A stretch of DNA of 64,000 nucleotides from Hymenobacter siberiensis (GTDB taxonomy: Bacteria; Bacteroidota; Bacteroidia; Cytophagales; Hymenobacteraceae), in contig NZ_JAHLZZ010000001.1 of NCBI RefSeq assembly GCF_018967845.1, positions 3,286,001-3,350,000 on the forward strand. The letters run 5' to 3'. Each line of letters starts with the position of its first letter. The stretch's first letter is position 1. The position numbers and the translations under genes are program-made. Positions 19,379-29,714 of the stretch are shown piece by piece. Under the pieces are notes generated by a model. It was given only the letters and a program-made list of their open reading frames with translations. It searched no databases and was not told where the DNA came from.

Positions 19379-20068
19379 ATGCGCTCGTTGTTCCTGCTTG
19401 GCTGCCTGTTGGCCGTGGCCCCAATAGTGCCCGCATGGGCTCAGGTCCCCGCCGATTCGTTGCCCCGGCAGCTGCCTGCCTCTTCGACTGGACTAACTGC
19501 TTTTGCTGCCGAGCGCACCCGGCTCGACCAGCGGGCGCTGGCAGTATTGGGCGGCTGGGCCGTGGGCAATTTAGTGGTCAGCGGCATTGCTACGAGCCAA
19601 ACGGAAGGCTCGGCCCACTATTTTCATCAGATGAATGTTGGCTGGGGCGCCGTTAACCTGGCCCTGGCGGGCACCGGCTACCTGGCCGCCCGGCGGGCCA
19701 ATCGGCCGCCGGCTGCCGACCGCGCCACCAACGTGCGCGCCCAGCTGCGTACCGAAAACCTCTACCTGTTCAACGCCGGCCTCGACGTGGCCTACCTGGC
19801 CACGGGCTTTTACCTGCTCGAAAAAGGCCGCAATCCCACCGCCTCAGGCTCCCCTGAGCGCTGGCGGGGCTACGGGCAGTCGCTGCTGCTGCAAGGCGGA
19901 TTCCTACTTTTGTTCGATGGGTTGCAGTTTGCAGCCCACCACCAGCACGGCGCTCGGGCCCTCTACCCATTGCTAAGTCGGATTAGCATCGGCCCCGGCG
20001 CGGTGGCCCTGACATGGCCTCTGGGCGTCTCGGGGCATCGAACGGTCACCCCGGTTATTTCCCAATAA
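19379..20068 (+). CDS. Conserved membrane protein of unknown function
   Basis: 229 residues. Signal-like N-terminus (MRSLFLLGCLLAVAPIVPAWA, then Q) and about four hydrophobic segments (LAVLGGWAVGNLVVSGIA, GWGAVNLALAGTGYLAA, LFNAGLDVAYLATGFYLLE, LLLQGGFLLLFDGLQFAAH). From memory this resembles a small Bacteroidota family of the DUF6992 type, but I cannot check that. ATG 19379 is chosen over TTG 19340 because it starts the signal peptide. It diverges from lpxK; the glycosylase-like gene follows on the same strand after 14 bp. Confidence 0.65.
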   Translation: MRSLFLLGCLLAVAPIVPAWAQVPADSLPRQLPASSTGLTAFAAERTRLDQRALAVLGGWAVGNLVVSGIATSQTEGSAHYFHQMNVGWGAVNLALAGTGYLAARRANRPPAADRATNVRAQLRTENLYLFNAGLDVAYLATGFYLLEKGRNPTASGSPERWRGYGQSLLLQGGFLLLFDGLQFAAHHQHGARALYPLLSRISIGPGAVALTWPLGVSGHRTVTPVISQ

Positions 20069-20082
20069 AGCCTTAATAATCC

Positions 20083-20765
20083 ATGCCAAACCTGGCTACT
20101 TCCCTTCCGCGCCTTCTGCGCACCTTTCCCCTGCCCACGGCCCTACCGGCGGGGGTAGAAGCCCGTTCCGCGAGCCGGCCGTATTCGACCTGCTGAGCCA
20201 GTTTACCCATAAATTCTACCCCGAAGCGCCACCCCGCGTGGCCGTGCTAGGCATCAACCCCGGCCGGCTGGGCATGGGCCTTACCGGCGTGGCCTTCACC
20301 GACCCCACCGCCCTGACCGACCTTTGCGGCATCGAACACGACCTACCCCGGCAGCGGCCCGAAACCTCCACCCAGTTCGTGTATAAAGTCATTGCGGAAA
20401 TGGGTGGACCGGCAGCATTTTATCAGCACTTTTATGTGGGCTCATTAGACCCACTGGTGCTGCTGAAAAATGGTCTGAACTACAATTACTACGACTCCCC
20501 CGTTCTCACCAAAGCCCTGTGGCCGTATATCCAGCTTTCGCTGCGCCAGCAGGTAGAATCGTTAGGTTTGCGCCGCGATGTGGCCGTGAGCCTGGGCAAG
20601 CGCAACGGCGAATTCTTCAAGCGCCTCAATGCCGAGCTGAGCTTATTCGATAAAATCATCGTGCTCGACCACCCGCACTACCTCATGCAGTACAAAAGCC
20701 GGGGCGAAGCCGCGAACGTAGCCCACTATGTAGAGATGCTGGGCCGCTGCCTGCCCTGCTCATAA
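20083..20765 (+). pseudogene. SMUG2-type uracil-DNA glycosylase with a frameshift
   Basis: The C-terminal 175 codons carry SMUG2-type motifs (VAVLGINPGRLGMGLTG, FTDPTALTDLCGIEHDL, KNGLNYNYYDSPVL, VLDHPHYLMQYK). The N-terminal part is in another frame: ATG 20083 reads LPRLLRTFPLPTALPAGVEA and stops at a TGA near 20194, while PFREPAVFDLLSQF continues in the glycosylase frame. Relatives would read roughly GVEAxNPFREP here, so about 7 bases are missing near 20160-20167. The product would excise uracil or hydroxymethyluracil from DNA. Either the gene is broken or the sequence has an error at this point. Confidence 0.75.
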
Positions 20766-20797
20766 CTCAACATTCAAAACTCAACCCTTCCCCCAAA

Positions 20798-21919
20798 GTG
20801 CCCACCGTTCAAGACCTTGCCCGCCTGCTGGAAGCCGCCGCGCCCCTCGCCTACCAGGAAAGCTACGACAACGCCGGCCTGCAATGCGGCGACCCGCAGG
20901 CCGAAATAACCGGCGTACTGATAACGCTGGACTGCACCCCGGCCATCGTAGCCGAGGCCGTACGGCGCGGCTGCAACGTGGTGGTGGCCCACCATCCGGT
21001 TATTTTCCGGCCCCTCAAGCGCCTCACCGGGGCCAATGAAGTGGAGCAAACCATCATCGCGGCCCTCAAAAACGACGTGGCCATCTACGCCGCCCACACC
21101 AACCTCGACAACGTGCGCGGCGGCGTCAATGACAAGCTCGCCGAAAAACTTGGCCTGCTAAAAACCCGCGTGCTGGCTCCGCAAAGCGGCACCCTGGCCC
21201 GCCTCATCACCTACGTGCCCAACCGGCCCGAAGACCAGCAAACCGACTTAGCCGGCCGCGTGCTGGCCGCGCTCTACGCCGCCGGGGCCGGCCAGGTGGG
21301 CCAGTATTCCGACTGCAGCTTCCGCACCGAAGGCACCGGCACCTTCACGCCCGGCGCGGGCACACAGCCCGCCATCGGTATCCAAAACCAGCCCGAAACC
21401 GTGGCCGAATTGCGCCTCGAAGTGCTGCTACCGCTGCACCGGCAGGCGGCCGTGCTGCGGGCCTTGCGGGCCGCTCATCCTTATGAAGAAGTTGCCTATG
21501 AGCTGATTAAGCTCGAAAACACGCATCAGGAAATAGGTGCGGGCCTGGTGGGCGAGCTGCCTGAGGCGCTGGCCCCGGCCGCGTTCCGGCAACTACTGAA
21601 GCGGCAGCTGCTGGTACCCGTGGTGCGCCACACGGCGTTTGATAAACTAATTAAAACGGTGGCCATCTGCGGCGGGGCGGGCGCGTTTCTCATTGGCGCG
21701 GCGCGGGCCGCGGGGGCCGATGCCTACGTGACCGGCGATGTGAAATACCACGAGTTTTTTGGGGCCGAGGGCCAGCTGATGCTCTGCGACGTGGGCCATT
21801 TTGAGAGCGAACAGTTCACCGGCGAAGTATTCCGGGATTTGCTAACGGCCGGATTTGAACGTACTTTTGCGGTCTTAATCGCTGAAACCCCTACGAACCC
21901 CGTTCAATATGACTGCTAA
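20798..21919 (+). CDS. Nif3-like dinuclear metal-centre protein
   Basis: 373 residues, the length of the two-domain form with an inserted PII-like domain. Motifs are ESYDNAGLQCGD, LDCTPAIVAEAVRRG, VVVAHHPVIFRPLKRL (metal His pair), AAHTNLDNVRGGVND and, at the C-terminus, CGGAGAFLIGAARAAGADAYVTGD plus DVGHFESEQF. The family forms a hexameric toroid with a di-metal site; biochemical role is debated (GTP cyclohydrolase-like activity was reported for some). GTG start. Its last 11 bases overlap the zinc-ribbon gene, a conserved pairing that implies coupled translation. Confidence 0.9.
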   Translation: MPTVQDLARLLEAAAPLAYQESYDNAGLQCGDPQAEITGVLITLDCTPAIVAEAVRRGCNVVVAHHPVIFRPLKRLTGANEVEQTIIAALKNDVAIYAAHTNLDNVRGGVNDKLAEKLGLLKTRVLAPQSGTLARLITYVPNRPEDQQTDLAGRVLAALYAAGAGQVGQYSDCSFRTEGTGTFTPGAGTQPAIGIQNQPETVAELRLEVLLPLHRQAAVLRALRAAHPYEEVAYELIKLENTHQEIGAGLVGELPEALAPAAFRQLLKRQLLVPVVRHTAFDKLIKTVAICGGAGAFLIGAARAAGADAYVTGDVKYHEFFGAEGQLMLCDVGHFESEQFTGEVFRDLLTAGFERTFAVLIAETPTNPVQYDC

Positions 21920-22670
21920 AAGTGCCGCCGTGGCTCCCGCCGACGTTCCCGTAGCCGCCAAGCTCGAAGCCATGCTCACCTTGCAGCACCTCGATTCGCA
22001 GCTCGACGAAATTCGGCGCGTGCGGGGCGATTTGCCCGAGGAAGTGAGCGACTTGGAAGACGAAATTGCTGGCTATGAGGTGCGTGTGAAGAAATTCGAC
22101 GAAGACATTCAGGGCCTGAACGACTTTATCAAGAGCCGCAAGCAAGCCAGCAAGGATGCCGAAACGCTCATCAAGAAGTACGACGAGCAGCAGCAGAACG
22201 TACGCAATAATCGCGAGTTCGAAGCCATTGCCAAGGAAATTGAGCTGCAGCGCCTGGAAATCCAGATTGCCGACAAGAAAATCAAGGAGTCGCAGTACCA
22301 GATTGACGTGAAAAACGCCGAAATCAGCGGTACGAAGTCGAAACTGGACGAGCGCCGCAAGGACCTCGACACCAAAAAGAGCGAGCTCGACACCATTATT
22401 TCGGAAAACGAAGAGGAAGAGCGCAACATCATGGCCCAGCGCGAGGAAGCTACCAAGCCGGTAGAAGAGCGCCTGTTGACGGCTTACACCCGCATTCGCG
22501 GCAACGTGCGCAACGGCCTGGCCGTGGTGCTGGTGCGCCGCGACGCCTGCGGTGGCTGCTTCAACACGGTGCCGCCCCAGCGCCAGGCCGATATCATCTC
22601 GCACAAGAAAATTATCGTGTGCGAGCACTGCGGCCGGATTCTGGCCGACGTGGAAGCTCGTGTTGCGTAG
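21909..22670 (+). CDS. Coiled-coil zinc-ribbon protein
   Basis: 253 residues: a long antiparallel coiled coil (about 25-190, heptads such as LEDEIAGYEVRVKKFDEDIQ) and a C-terminal C4 zinc ribbon with CGGCFNTVPPQ and CEHCGRIL. This is the C4-type zinc-ribbon family usually next to nif3 (DUF164 type). Function is unsettled; some members have been linked to nucleic-acid or secretion processes. It overlaps nif3 by 11 bases and is followed by a strong terminator. Confidence 0.88.
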   Translation: MTAKSAAVAPADVPVAAKLEAMLTLQHLDSQLDEIRRVRGDLPEEVSDLEDEIAGYEVRVKKFDEDIQGLNDFIKSRKQASKDAETLIKKYDEQQQNVRNNREFEAIAKEIELQRLEIQIADKKIKESQYQIDVKNAEISGTKSKLDERRKDLDTKKSELDTIISENEEEERNIMAQREEATKPVEERLLTAYTRIRGNVRNGLAVVLVRRDACGGCFNTVPPQRQADIISHKKIIVCEHCGRILADVEARVA

Positions 22671-22692
22671 CTTTCGGTTGCTTTATGAATTG

Positions 22693-22727
22693 AAAAAAGG
22701 AACGGCAGTGCCGTTCCTTTTTTGTTG
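22693..22727 (+). terminator. Terminator after the zinc-ribbon gene
   Basis: Perfect 14-bp arms 22693-22706 and 22710-22723 (AAAAAAGGAACGGC and complement) with a 3-base loop and a T-run. Confidence 0.85.
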
Positions 22728-22752
22728 CCGGGTTTTGGGTCTTTGCGGTTTT

Positions 22753-24339
22753 ATGGCTAGTCGATTGTTATCCGTTGCTGCGTTTTGCATCTGCGCCCGC
22801 CGGGTCGGGCTGGTGCTGGCGTTGGCGGGCGGCCCGCTGCTGGCCCCGGCGCGTTGCCTGAACCTCCCCGAAGCCGTCGAAATTCAGCACCTCCCTGATA
22901 ACGTTGAACAGCTCGAAAATCAGAATCAAAAACCTGACGCCCTGAGCACCAACAGCCGCCGCGCCTACGCGGAAGTTATGAAGCTGCGCCTCGACGCGGG
23001 CCGCGCCCTGCTCCGGACTGAGCTGGCCAGTGCGCCCACCGCCCCCGCCCCCCTGCTGGTGGCCAACTGTGCCGATTTTGTGGAGCTGCTCATCACCCAG
23101 GATGCCAGCCGTTACGATGCGCTGACGGCCACGCAGACAGCCCGCCTCGACGCGCTGGATGATGCGCCGGCCAGCGCGTTGCGCGATTATGCCCGGGCCG
23201 AAATCACGCTACACCTGGGACTGAGCCAATTGCTATTCAAACACCTGGTGGTGGGGGGCTACCACCTGCGCAGCGGCTACCACCAGATGCAGGACGTGGT
23301 GAAGCAGTATCCCACCTTCCTGCCGGCACGCAAAACGCTGGGTGTTTGTGAGTTTGCAGTGGGCTCGCTGCCCGAGGGCTACCACTGGCTGCTGCGCCTG
23401 CTGGGCCTCACGGCCAACTCGGATACGGGCCTGCAACGCCTGGGCCAGGCCGCCGCTCAGCCAAATGATTTCCAACTCGAAAGCCAGATTTTTCTGGCCC
23501 TGATTCGGGAGAGCTACTATAAAAAGCCCGCTGAGGCCTTGCGCCTGGCCGAGCAGCTCACCACCCAACAGCCTGATAATCTGTTATTTACCTACCTGCG
23601 CACCAGCGTGGAGAAGCGCCAGCACCACGGTGCGGCGGCCCTGGCCGCCTACCGCGCCCGGCCCACCGGCCCCGGCTACCTGCCCACGGCCTACCTGCAC
23701 CACATGGCCGCCGACCTGTTGCTCTACCGGGGCGAATACGCCGCTTCGGAGCGCGAAAACCTGGCGTTTCTGCACGAGTTTCGGGGCCATCACTACCGCA
23801 AGGATGCGGCCTTTAAGCTCTACCTGGCCATGTGGCTGAGTGGGCAACCGGTGGCAGCCGCCAAGTATCGTGCGCTCATCAACCAGGCCGGCCCGGCCGA
23901 TGTGGAGGAGGACGTGTACGCCCAGCATTACTACCAGGAGGCCACAGCCCTCAACCCCATCCTCACCAAAGCCCGGCTGCAATCCGACGGCGGCTACGAC
24001 CGGGAGGCACTCAGTACGCTGTGGGCCTTCCACGCCAATCAGACCACGCTTTGGCGCGACCGCATTGAGGCCCCCTACCGCCGGGCCCGCGCCTATCAGG
24101 GTCTGGGCCGGCTCGATTCGGCTTGGTTCTATTTCGAACAAACCCAGACCGAGGCGGGCCCCAAAGCCCCTTATTACTACGCCCCCCAGGCCGCTCTGCA
24201 ACAGGGCTACATGGCCCAAAGCGTGGGTAACAAGCCCACGGCGCGCCTTTATTTTCAGCGGGCGCTGCGTTACCCCTGGCACGAATACAAAAACAGCACC
24301 GATGCCAAAGCCAAATTGGCCCTGCGGGAGTTGAAGTAG
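22753..24339 (+). CDS. Signal-bearing helical-repeat (TPR-like) protein
   Basis: 528 residues, not recognised as a named family. A hydrophobic N-terminus (LSVAAFCICARRVGLVLALA) suggests export. The body is helical with TPR-like pairs: ALRLAEQLTTQQPDNLLFTY, RARAYQGLGRLDSAWFYFEQ and ALQQGYMAQSVGNKPTARLY. Such proteins usually act as periplasmic or outer-membrane scaffolds. ATG 22753 is the first start after the upstream terminator; the longer open frame back to 22552 lies inside the zinc-ribbon gene. A pabB gene follows 52 bp downstream. Confidence 0.65.
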   Translation: MASRLLSVAAFCICARRVGLVLALAGGPLLAPARCLNLPEAVEIQHLPDNVEQLENQNQKPDALSTNSRRAYAEVMKLRLDAGRALLRTELASAPTAPAPLLVANCADFVELLITQDASRYDALTATQTARLDALDDAPASALRDYARAEITLHLGLSQLLFKHLVVGGYHLRSGYHQMQDVVKQYPTFLPARKTLGVCEFAVGSLPEGYHWLLRLLGLTANSDTGLQRLGQAAAQPNDFQLESQIFLALIRESYYKKPAEALRLAEQLTTQQPDNLLFTYLRTSVEKRQHHGAAALAAYRARPTGPGYLPTAYLHHMAADLLLYRGEYAASERENLAFLHEFRGHHYRKDAAFKLYLAMWLSGQPVAAAKYRALINQAGPADVEEDVYAQHYYQEATALNPILTKARLQSDGGYDREALSTLWAFHANQTTLWRDRIEAPYRRARAYQGLGRLDSAWFYFEQTQTEAGPKAPYYYAPQAALQQGYMAQSVGNKPTARLYFQRALRYPWHEYKNSTDAKAKLALRELK

Positions 24340-24391
24340 CCCGGCCCGACCTTTACCGTCGAAAAATGCCGCATCAACCGTCTCTCTAGCT

Positions 24392-25669
24392 GTGCCTGCA
24401 ACCTCTCCCGTGACCGTTCCGCTACATGCGCTGCCCGCCAATTTTCGGGTGCGGGCCCTGCGCTGGGGCGCGGCCTTTTCGCACTGCACCTACTTCGAGC
24501 CCAATGACCTGGAATATCCGCACGGCGCATTTGAGCGCCTGCTGGCGGTGGCCGCTGCGGGGAACAGAAGCCCTGATTCGCTGGCTGATTTATCCGGACT
24601 GCTGGCGACGGAAACGCCGCGCTTTGGGTTCCTGACCTACGATTTAAAAAACGACATCGAAGCCCTGCAAAGCGCGAACTTCGCGGGGTTTACCTGGCCA
24701 CGCCTGCATTTTTTCACGCCGGAAACCTGGCTGGTATGGCGGGCCGATACGCTAGAGATTCACGGGCAAACGGATGGGATTTTAGAACAGATTCTGGCAC
24801 AGCCCGTGCCGCCCGCTGCGGTGCCAGCCGTTCCCGTGCTGCGCCCGCGCCTGCCCAAGGCCGATTACCTGCGGGCCGTGGAAGCCATTCGGGAAGATAT
24901 TCTCAACGGCGAAGTGTACGAGCTGAACCTCTGCCAGGAGTTCTACGCCGAGAACGTGACGCTGAGCCCCGTGGAGGTTTTCTGGCAGCTCATGCAGGCC
25001 TCGCCCGCGCCGTTTGCGGGCTTCGTGCGCTGGCACGAGCATTTCCTGCTCTGCGCCTCGCCCGAGCGGTTTCTATCGCACCACGATGGGCGGTTGGTTT
25101 CCCAGCCCATCAAGGGCACCATCCGGCGCGGGGCCACACCGGCGGCCGATGAGCAGCAGCGCCAGACCCTGCTGCACGACGAAAAGGAGCGGGCCGAAAA
25201 CCTGATGATTGTGGACCTCGTGCGCAACGACCTCGCCCGCGTGGCCCGTACCGGCACCGTGCGCGTGCCCGAGCTCTTCGGCCTCTACCCCTTCCGCCAC
25301 CTCTGGCAGATGATTTCGACCGTCACCGCCGACCTGCGCCCCGGCATCAGCCTGGCCGAAATCCTCCGCGCCACTTTCCCCATGGGCTCGATGACGGGTG
25401 CGCCGAAAATCAGGGCCATGCAGCTCATCGAGCACTACGAAAGCAGTCGGCGCGGCCTCTACAGCGGCAGCATCGGCTACGTGGGAGCCGATGGAAGTTT
25501 CGATTTCAACGTTGTTATCCGCTCGCTGCAATACCGGCAGGATACCGGCTACCTCAGTTTCCAGGTCGGTTCCGCCATCACCTACGACTCCGACCCGGAG
25601 CGCGAGTATGAAGAGTGTCTGCTAAAAGCCAGGGCTTTACTGGAAGTACTGGGGACGAGTATTGCCTAG
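24392..25669 (+). CDS. pabB: Aminodeoxychorismate synthase component I (PabB)
   Basis: Converts chorismate to 4-amino-4-deoxychorismate for folate, using ammonia from a PabA-type amidotransferase not seen here. 425 residues. Chorismate-binding motifs are VYELNLCQEFYAE, PERFLSHHDGRLVSQPIKGT, IRRG, ENLMIVDLVRNDLARVA, FPMGSMTGAPKIRAMQLIE and SFDFNVVIRSL. PIKGT, with the catalytic Lys, separates it from TrpE-type enzymes. GTG start. The stop TAG is the first three bases of an inverted repeat. Confidence 0.9.
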   Translation: MPATSPVTVPLHALPANFRVRALRWGAAFSHCTYFEPNDLEYPHGAFERLLAVAAAGNRSPDSLADLSGLLATETPRFGFLTYDLKNDIEALQSANFAGFTWPRLHFFTPETWLVWRADTLEIHGQTDGILEQILAQPVPPAAVPAVPVLRPRLPKADYLRAVEAIREDILNGEVYELNLCQEFYAENVTLSPVEVFWQLMQASPAPFAGFVRWHEHFLLCASPERFLSHHDGRLVSQPIKGTIRRGATPAADEQQRQTLLHDEKERAENLMIVDLVRNDLARVARTGTVRVPELFGLYPFRHLWQMISTVTADLRPGISLAEILRATFPMGSMTGAPKIRAMQLIEHYESSRRGLYSGSIGYVGADGSFDFNVVIRSLQYRQDTGYLSFQVGSAITYDSDPEREYEECLLKARALLEVLGTSIA

Positions 25670-25750
25670 GGGCGGGGCTCGTCCCCGCCCGTCGTTAAAC
25701 GAATCGAATGGGTGTCGTTCAACGACGGGCGGGGACGAGCCCCGCCCCTA
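25667..25750. repeat. Perfect 30-bp inverted repeat whose end is the pabB stop codon
   Basis: Arms 25667-25696 and 25721-25750 are exact complements starting TAGGGGCGGGGCTCGTCCCC. The initial TAG is the pabB stop. The same core (GTCCCCGCCCGTCGTT) is present in the repeat at 39828-39904. Confidence 0.88.
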
Positions 25751-25789
25751 CGTTGTTCTGCCATTCTGTCATTTTAACCCCAATTAACG

Positions 25790-25797
25790 TATCTTTG
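25790..25797 (+). promoter_or_regulatory. -7 promoter box for miaB
   Basis: TATCTTTG, perfect TAnnTTTG, 26 bp before ATG 25824. Confidence 0.6.
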
Positions 25798-25823
25798 CCC
25801 TCCCGCCGAAAAGCGTTTAGAAT

Positions 25824-27263
<1,440 letters not shown>

Positions 27264-27275
27264 TCCGTTTTCCGA

Positions 27276-27650
27276 ATGGCTCGAAATAAATACCGCGAGT
27301 TAGCACCTGAGTACAAACGGAGGAAGAAGATTCAGCTGCTTAAGGTGGTGGGAAGCTTTTTGCTTCTGTTATCTGTCATTGCTGCTTTTCCAGTTGGGCT
27401 TGTTTTCTACTCCTCACTGCGCAGCTATTATTTACGAACCGAAGGCCTAATGACGAAAGGAGTTGTGATTGACGACAAAAACTATTTGGGAAATCGTAAT
27501 ATTCGGGGCAGGTTCACTTATTCCTATGAGTTTGTTGTCGAGTGCAAAAAATATACTGGCAACAGTCTTGACTCAAAATATAAGGTTGGTGATGTAGTCA
27601 AAATAAAATATGCGCCTACCTATCCTCGCTTTAACGAAATAGTTAAGTGA
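27276..27650 (+). CDS. Small single-pass membrane protein, unknown
   Basis: 124 residues: a basic N-terminus (YRELAPEYKRRKKIQLLK), one membrane helix (VVGSFLLLLSVIAAFPVGLV), then a soluble beta-rich domain ending VGDVVKIKYAPTYPRFNEI. The layout resembles DUF3592-type proteins, not verified. Base composition is clearly more AT-rich than in miaB and the next gene, which may mark a recent arrival. It begins 12 bp after miaB and is probably cotranscribed. Confidence 0.6.
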   Translation: MARNKYRELAPEYKRRKKIQLLKVVGSFLLLLSVIAAFPVGLVFYSSLRSYYLRTEGLMTKGVVIDDKNYLGNRNIRGRFTYSYEFVVECKKYTGNSLDSKYKVGDVVKIKYAPTYPRFNEIVK

Positions 27651-27683
27651 ATTAAATCCTCGACCTAGTAGACATCCATCGCC

Positions 27684-28979
27684 TTGACCACACAAGAAAT
27701 CCAATCCATCAAGCTCCGGTTCGGCATCATCGGCAATGCGCCGACGCTGAACTACGCCATTCAGGTGGCCGCGCAGGTCGCGCCGACTGACATGACGGTG
27801 CTCATTACCGGCGAAAGCGGGTCGGGCAAGGAGTCGTTTTCCAAGATTATCCATGCCCTTTCGCCGCGCAAGCATGGGCAGTTTATTGCCATCAACTGCG
27901 GCGCGATTCCGGAGGGCACGATTGACTCCGAGCTGTTTGGCCACGAAAAAGGGTCCTTCACCGGCGCCAATGAGGCCCGCAAGGGCTACTTCGAGGTAAC
28001 CAACGGCGGCACCATTTTCCTGGACGAAATCGGCGAGATGCCGCTCGGCACCCAGGCCCGCCTGCTGCGCGTGCTGGAGAATGGCGAGTTTATTCGGGTA
28101 GGTTCCAGCAAGGTGCAGAAAACCGACGTGCGCGTGGTGGCTGCCACCAACGTGAATCTGCTCGACCGTGTGCAGGCCGGCACCTTTCGCGAAGACCTGT
28201 ACTACCGCCTCAACACGGTGCCGATTACGGTGCCGCCGCTGCGCGAGCGCGGCGACGATATCTACCTGCTGTTCCGCAAGTTTGCTTCGGATGCGGCCGA
28301 GCGCTACCGCACCCGGCCCATCACACTGCTACCCGATGCCGTGCCGGTGCTCACGCGCTTCCGCTTCCCCGGCAACATTCGCCAGCTCAAGAACATCGCC
28401 GAGCAGATGTCGGTGCTCGAAACCGAGCGCGACATTGATGCCCACCGCCTGGCTCCCTACCTGCCGCAGGAGCAGACCAGCCGACTGCCCATGCTGTTGG
28501 GCTCCAGCGCGCCCGATGGGGCGGCCGGCTATTCGGAGCGGGACCTGCTCTACAAAATCCTGTTCGACATGCGCCGCGACATGACGGACCTCAAGAAAAT
28601 GGTGCTGGAGCTAGCCACCGGTCAGCGCCCCCACGAGGCCCAGGAGTTGCTGCGCCAGAACAGCCACCTCTTCAGCAATAACAATACGGCACCTTCCGGC
28701 GCGTTTGACAACCGAGAAGCCGCCGAGTATTTTCTGCCCACCGCCCCTAACCCGTATAAAAACGAGCCGACGACGAGCTACGACGACGAAACTCCGGTGG
28801 AGGATATTTCGCACGAAACCGAGGAGGAAACGCTCTCGCTCGACATTAAGGAACGCGAGATGATTCTCAAGGCGTTGAAGAAGCACAACAACAAGCGCAA
28901 ATACGCCGCCCACGACCTGGGCATCTCGGAACGCACGCTGTACCGCAAACTCAAGCAATATGACCTGGAGCAAGTGTAA
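27684..28979 (+). CDS. Sigma-54-dependent transcriptional activator without receiver domain
   Basis: 431 residues. AAA+ domain with Walker A GESGSGKES, the sigma-54 contact loop as EKGSFTGAN (GAFTGA variant with Ser), Walker B GGTIFLDEIGEMP and the Arg finger FREDLYYRLN. A Fis-type HTH closes the protein (KRKYAAHDLGISERTLYRKL). There is no N-terminal sensory domain, so activity must be set by expression or partners. TTG start. Its end overlaps lptE by 20 bases. This activator-lptE-secG order is, to my knowledge, commonly conserved in Bacteroidota. Confidence 0.9.
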   Translation: MTTQEIQSIKLRFGIIGNAPTLNYAIQVAAQVAPTDMTVLITGESGSGKESFSKIIHALSPRKHGQFIAINCGAIPEGTIDSELFGHEKGSFTGANEARKGYFEVTNGGTIFLDEIGEMPLGTQARLLRVLENGEFIRVGSSKVQKTDVRVVAATNVNLLDRVQAGTFREDLYYRLNTVPITVPPLRERGDDIYLLFRKFASDAAERYRTRPITLLPDAVPVLTRFRFPGNIRQLKNIAEQMSVLETERDIDAHRLAPYLPQEQTSRLPMLLGSSAPDGAAGYSERDLLYKILFDMRRDMTDLKKMVLELATGQRPHEAQELLRQNSHLFSNNNTAPSGAFDNREAAEYFLPTAPNPYKNEPTTSYDDETPVEDISHETEEETLSLDIKEREMILKALKKHNNKRKYAAHDLGISERTLYRKLKQYDLEQV

Positions 28980-29496
28980 AGCCGCTTTTTATTCGGTAGT
29001 AGTGCTTTGCGGGCTGCTGGGCCTGAGCGGCTGCGGCGTGTACTCGTTCAACGGCACCAACATCGACCCGGCGGTGCGTACCATTTCCATTGCCACTATT
29101 CAGAATAACTCGCCCTCGGGGCCGGCCTTTCTGACGCAACGCTTCACCGAGGATTTGAAGGACTATTTCCAGCGCAACACCAACCTGAAACTCGTGCCCC
29201 GCGACGGCGACCTGCAATTCGACGGCAACATTGTGGCCTACGACTTTGCCCCGGCCTCCATTCAGCAGGTCAACGGCGTATCGCAGGCCGGCTCGAACCG
29301 GCTCACCATTCAGGTCAAAATGCGCTTCACCAACACCAAGGACGACAAGCAGAGCTTCGAGCAGGTGTTCCAGAATTTCGACGACTACGCGGCCAACCGC
29401 AATATTTCGACCATCAACAACGACCCTACCGCCGTGCGCACCACCACGGATAAAATCATTACCGACATTTTCAATAAGTCGGTAGCTAACTGGTAG
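28960..29496 (+). CDS. lptE: LptE-like LPS-assembly lipoprotein
   Basis: 178 residues with a lipoprotein signal (VVVLCGLLGLSGC, lipidated Cys25) and the family opening GCGVYSFNGTNI, then TISIATIQNNSPSGP. LptE plugs the LptD barrel in the outer membrane and helps deliver LPS. It overlaps the sigma-54 activator by 20 bases, so translation is coupled. Confidence 0.85.
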   Translation: MTWSKCKAAFYSVVVLCGLLGLSGCGVYSFNGTNIDPAVRTISIATIQNNSPSGPAFLTQRFTEDLKDYFQRNTNLKLVPRDGDLQFDGNIVAYDFAPASIQQVNGVSQAGSNRLTIQVKMRFTNTKDDKQSFEQVFQNFDDYAANRNISTINNDPTAVRTTTDKIITDIFNKSVANW

Positions 29497-29714
29497 TCGG
29501 CGAAGAAATTGGGTGCTGAAGTAGTGAGGCGGGGGAGAAATTACGTGCTTAATTTTCCGGGAAATATTAATTAGCAGCACCGTAGCAGCCGGGGTATCTG
29601 CGTAAATTAGCGTAATGTTGCACCCCCATTTAGTGGGTCCGAATACGCTGATTAACGGTTTTATCCCGAACACCAGTCGTTATTTTTTCACCGCTTTCAC
29701 TGCCTGTTTCATCC

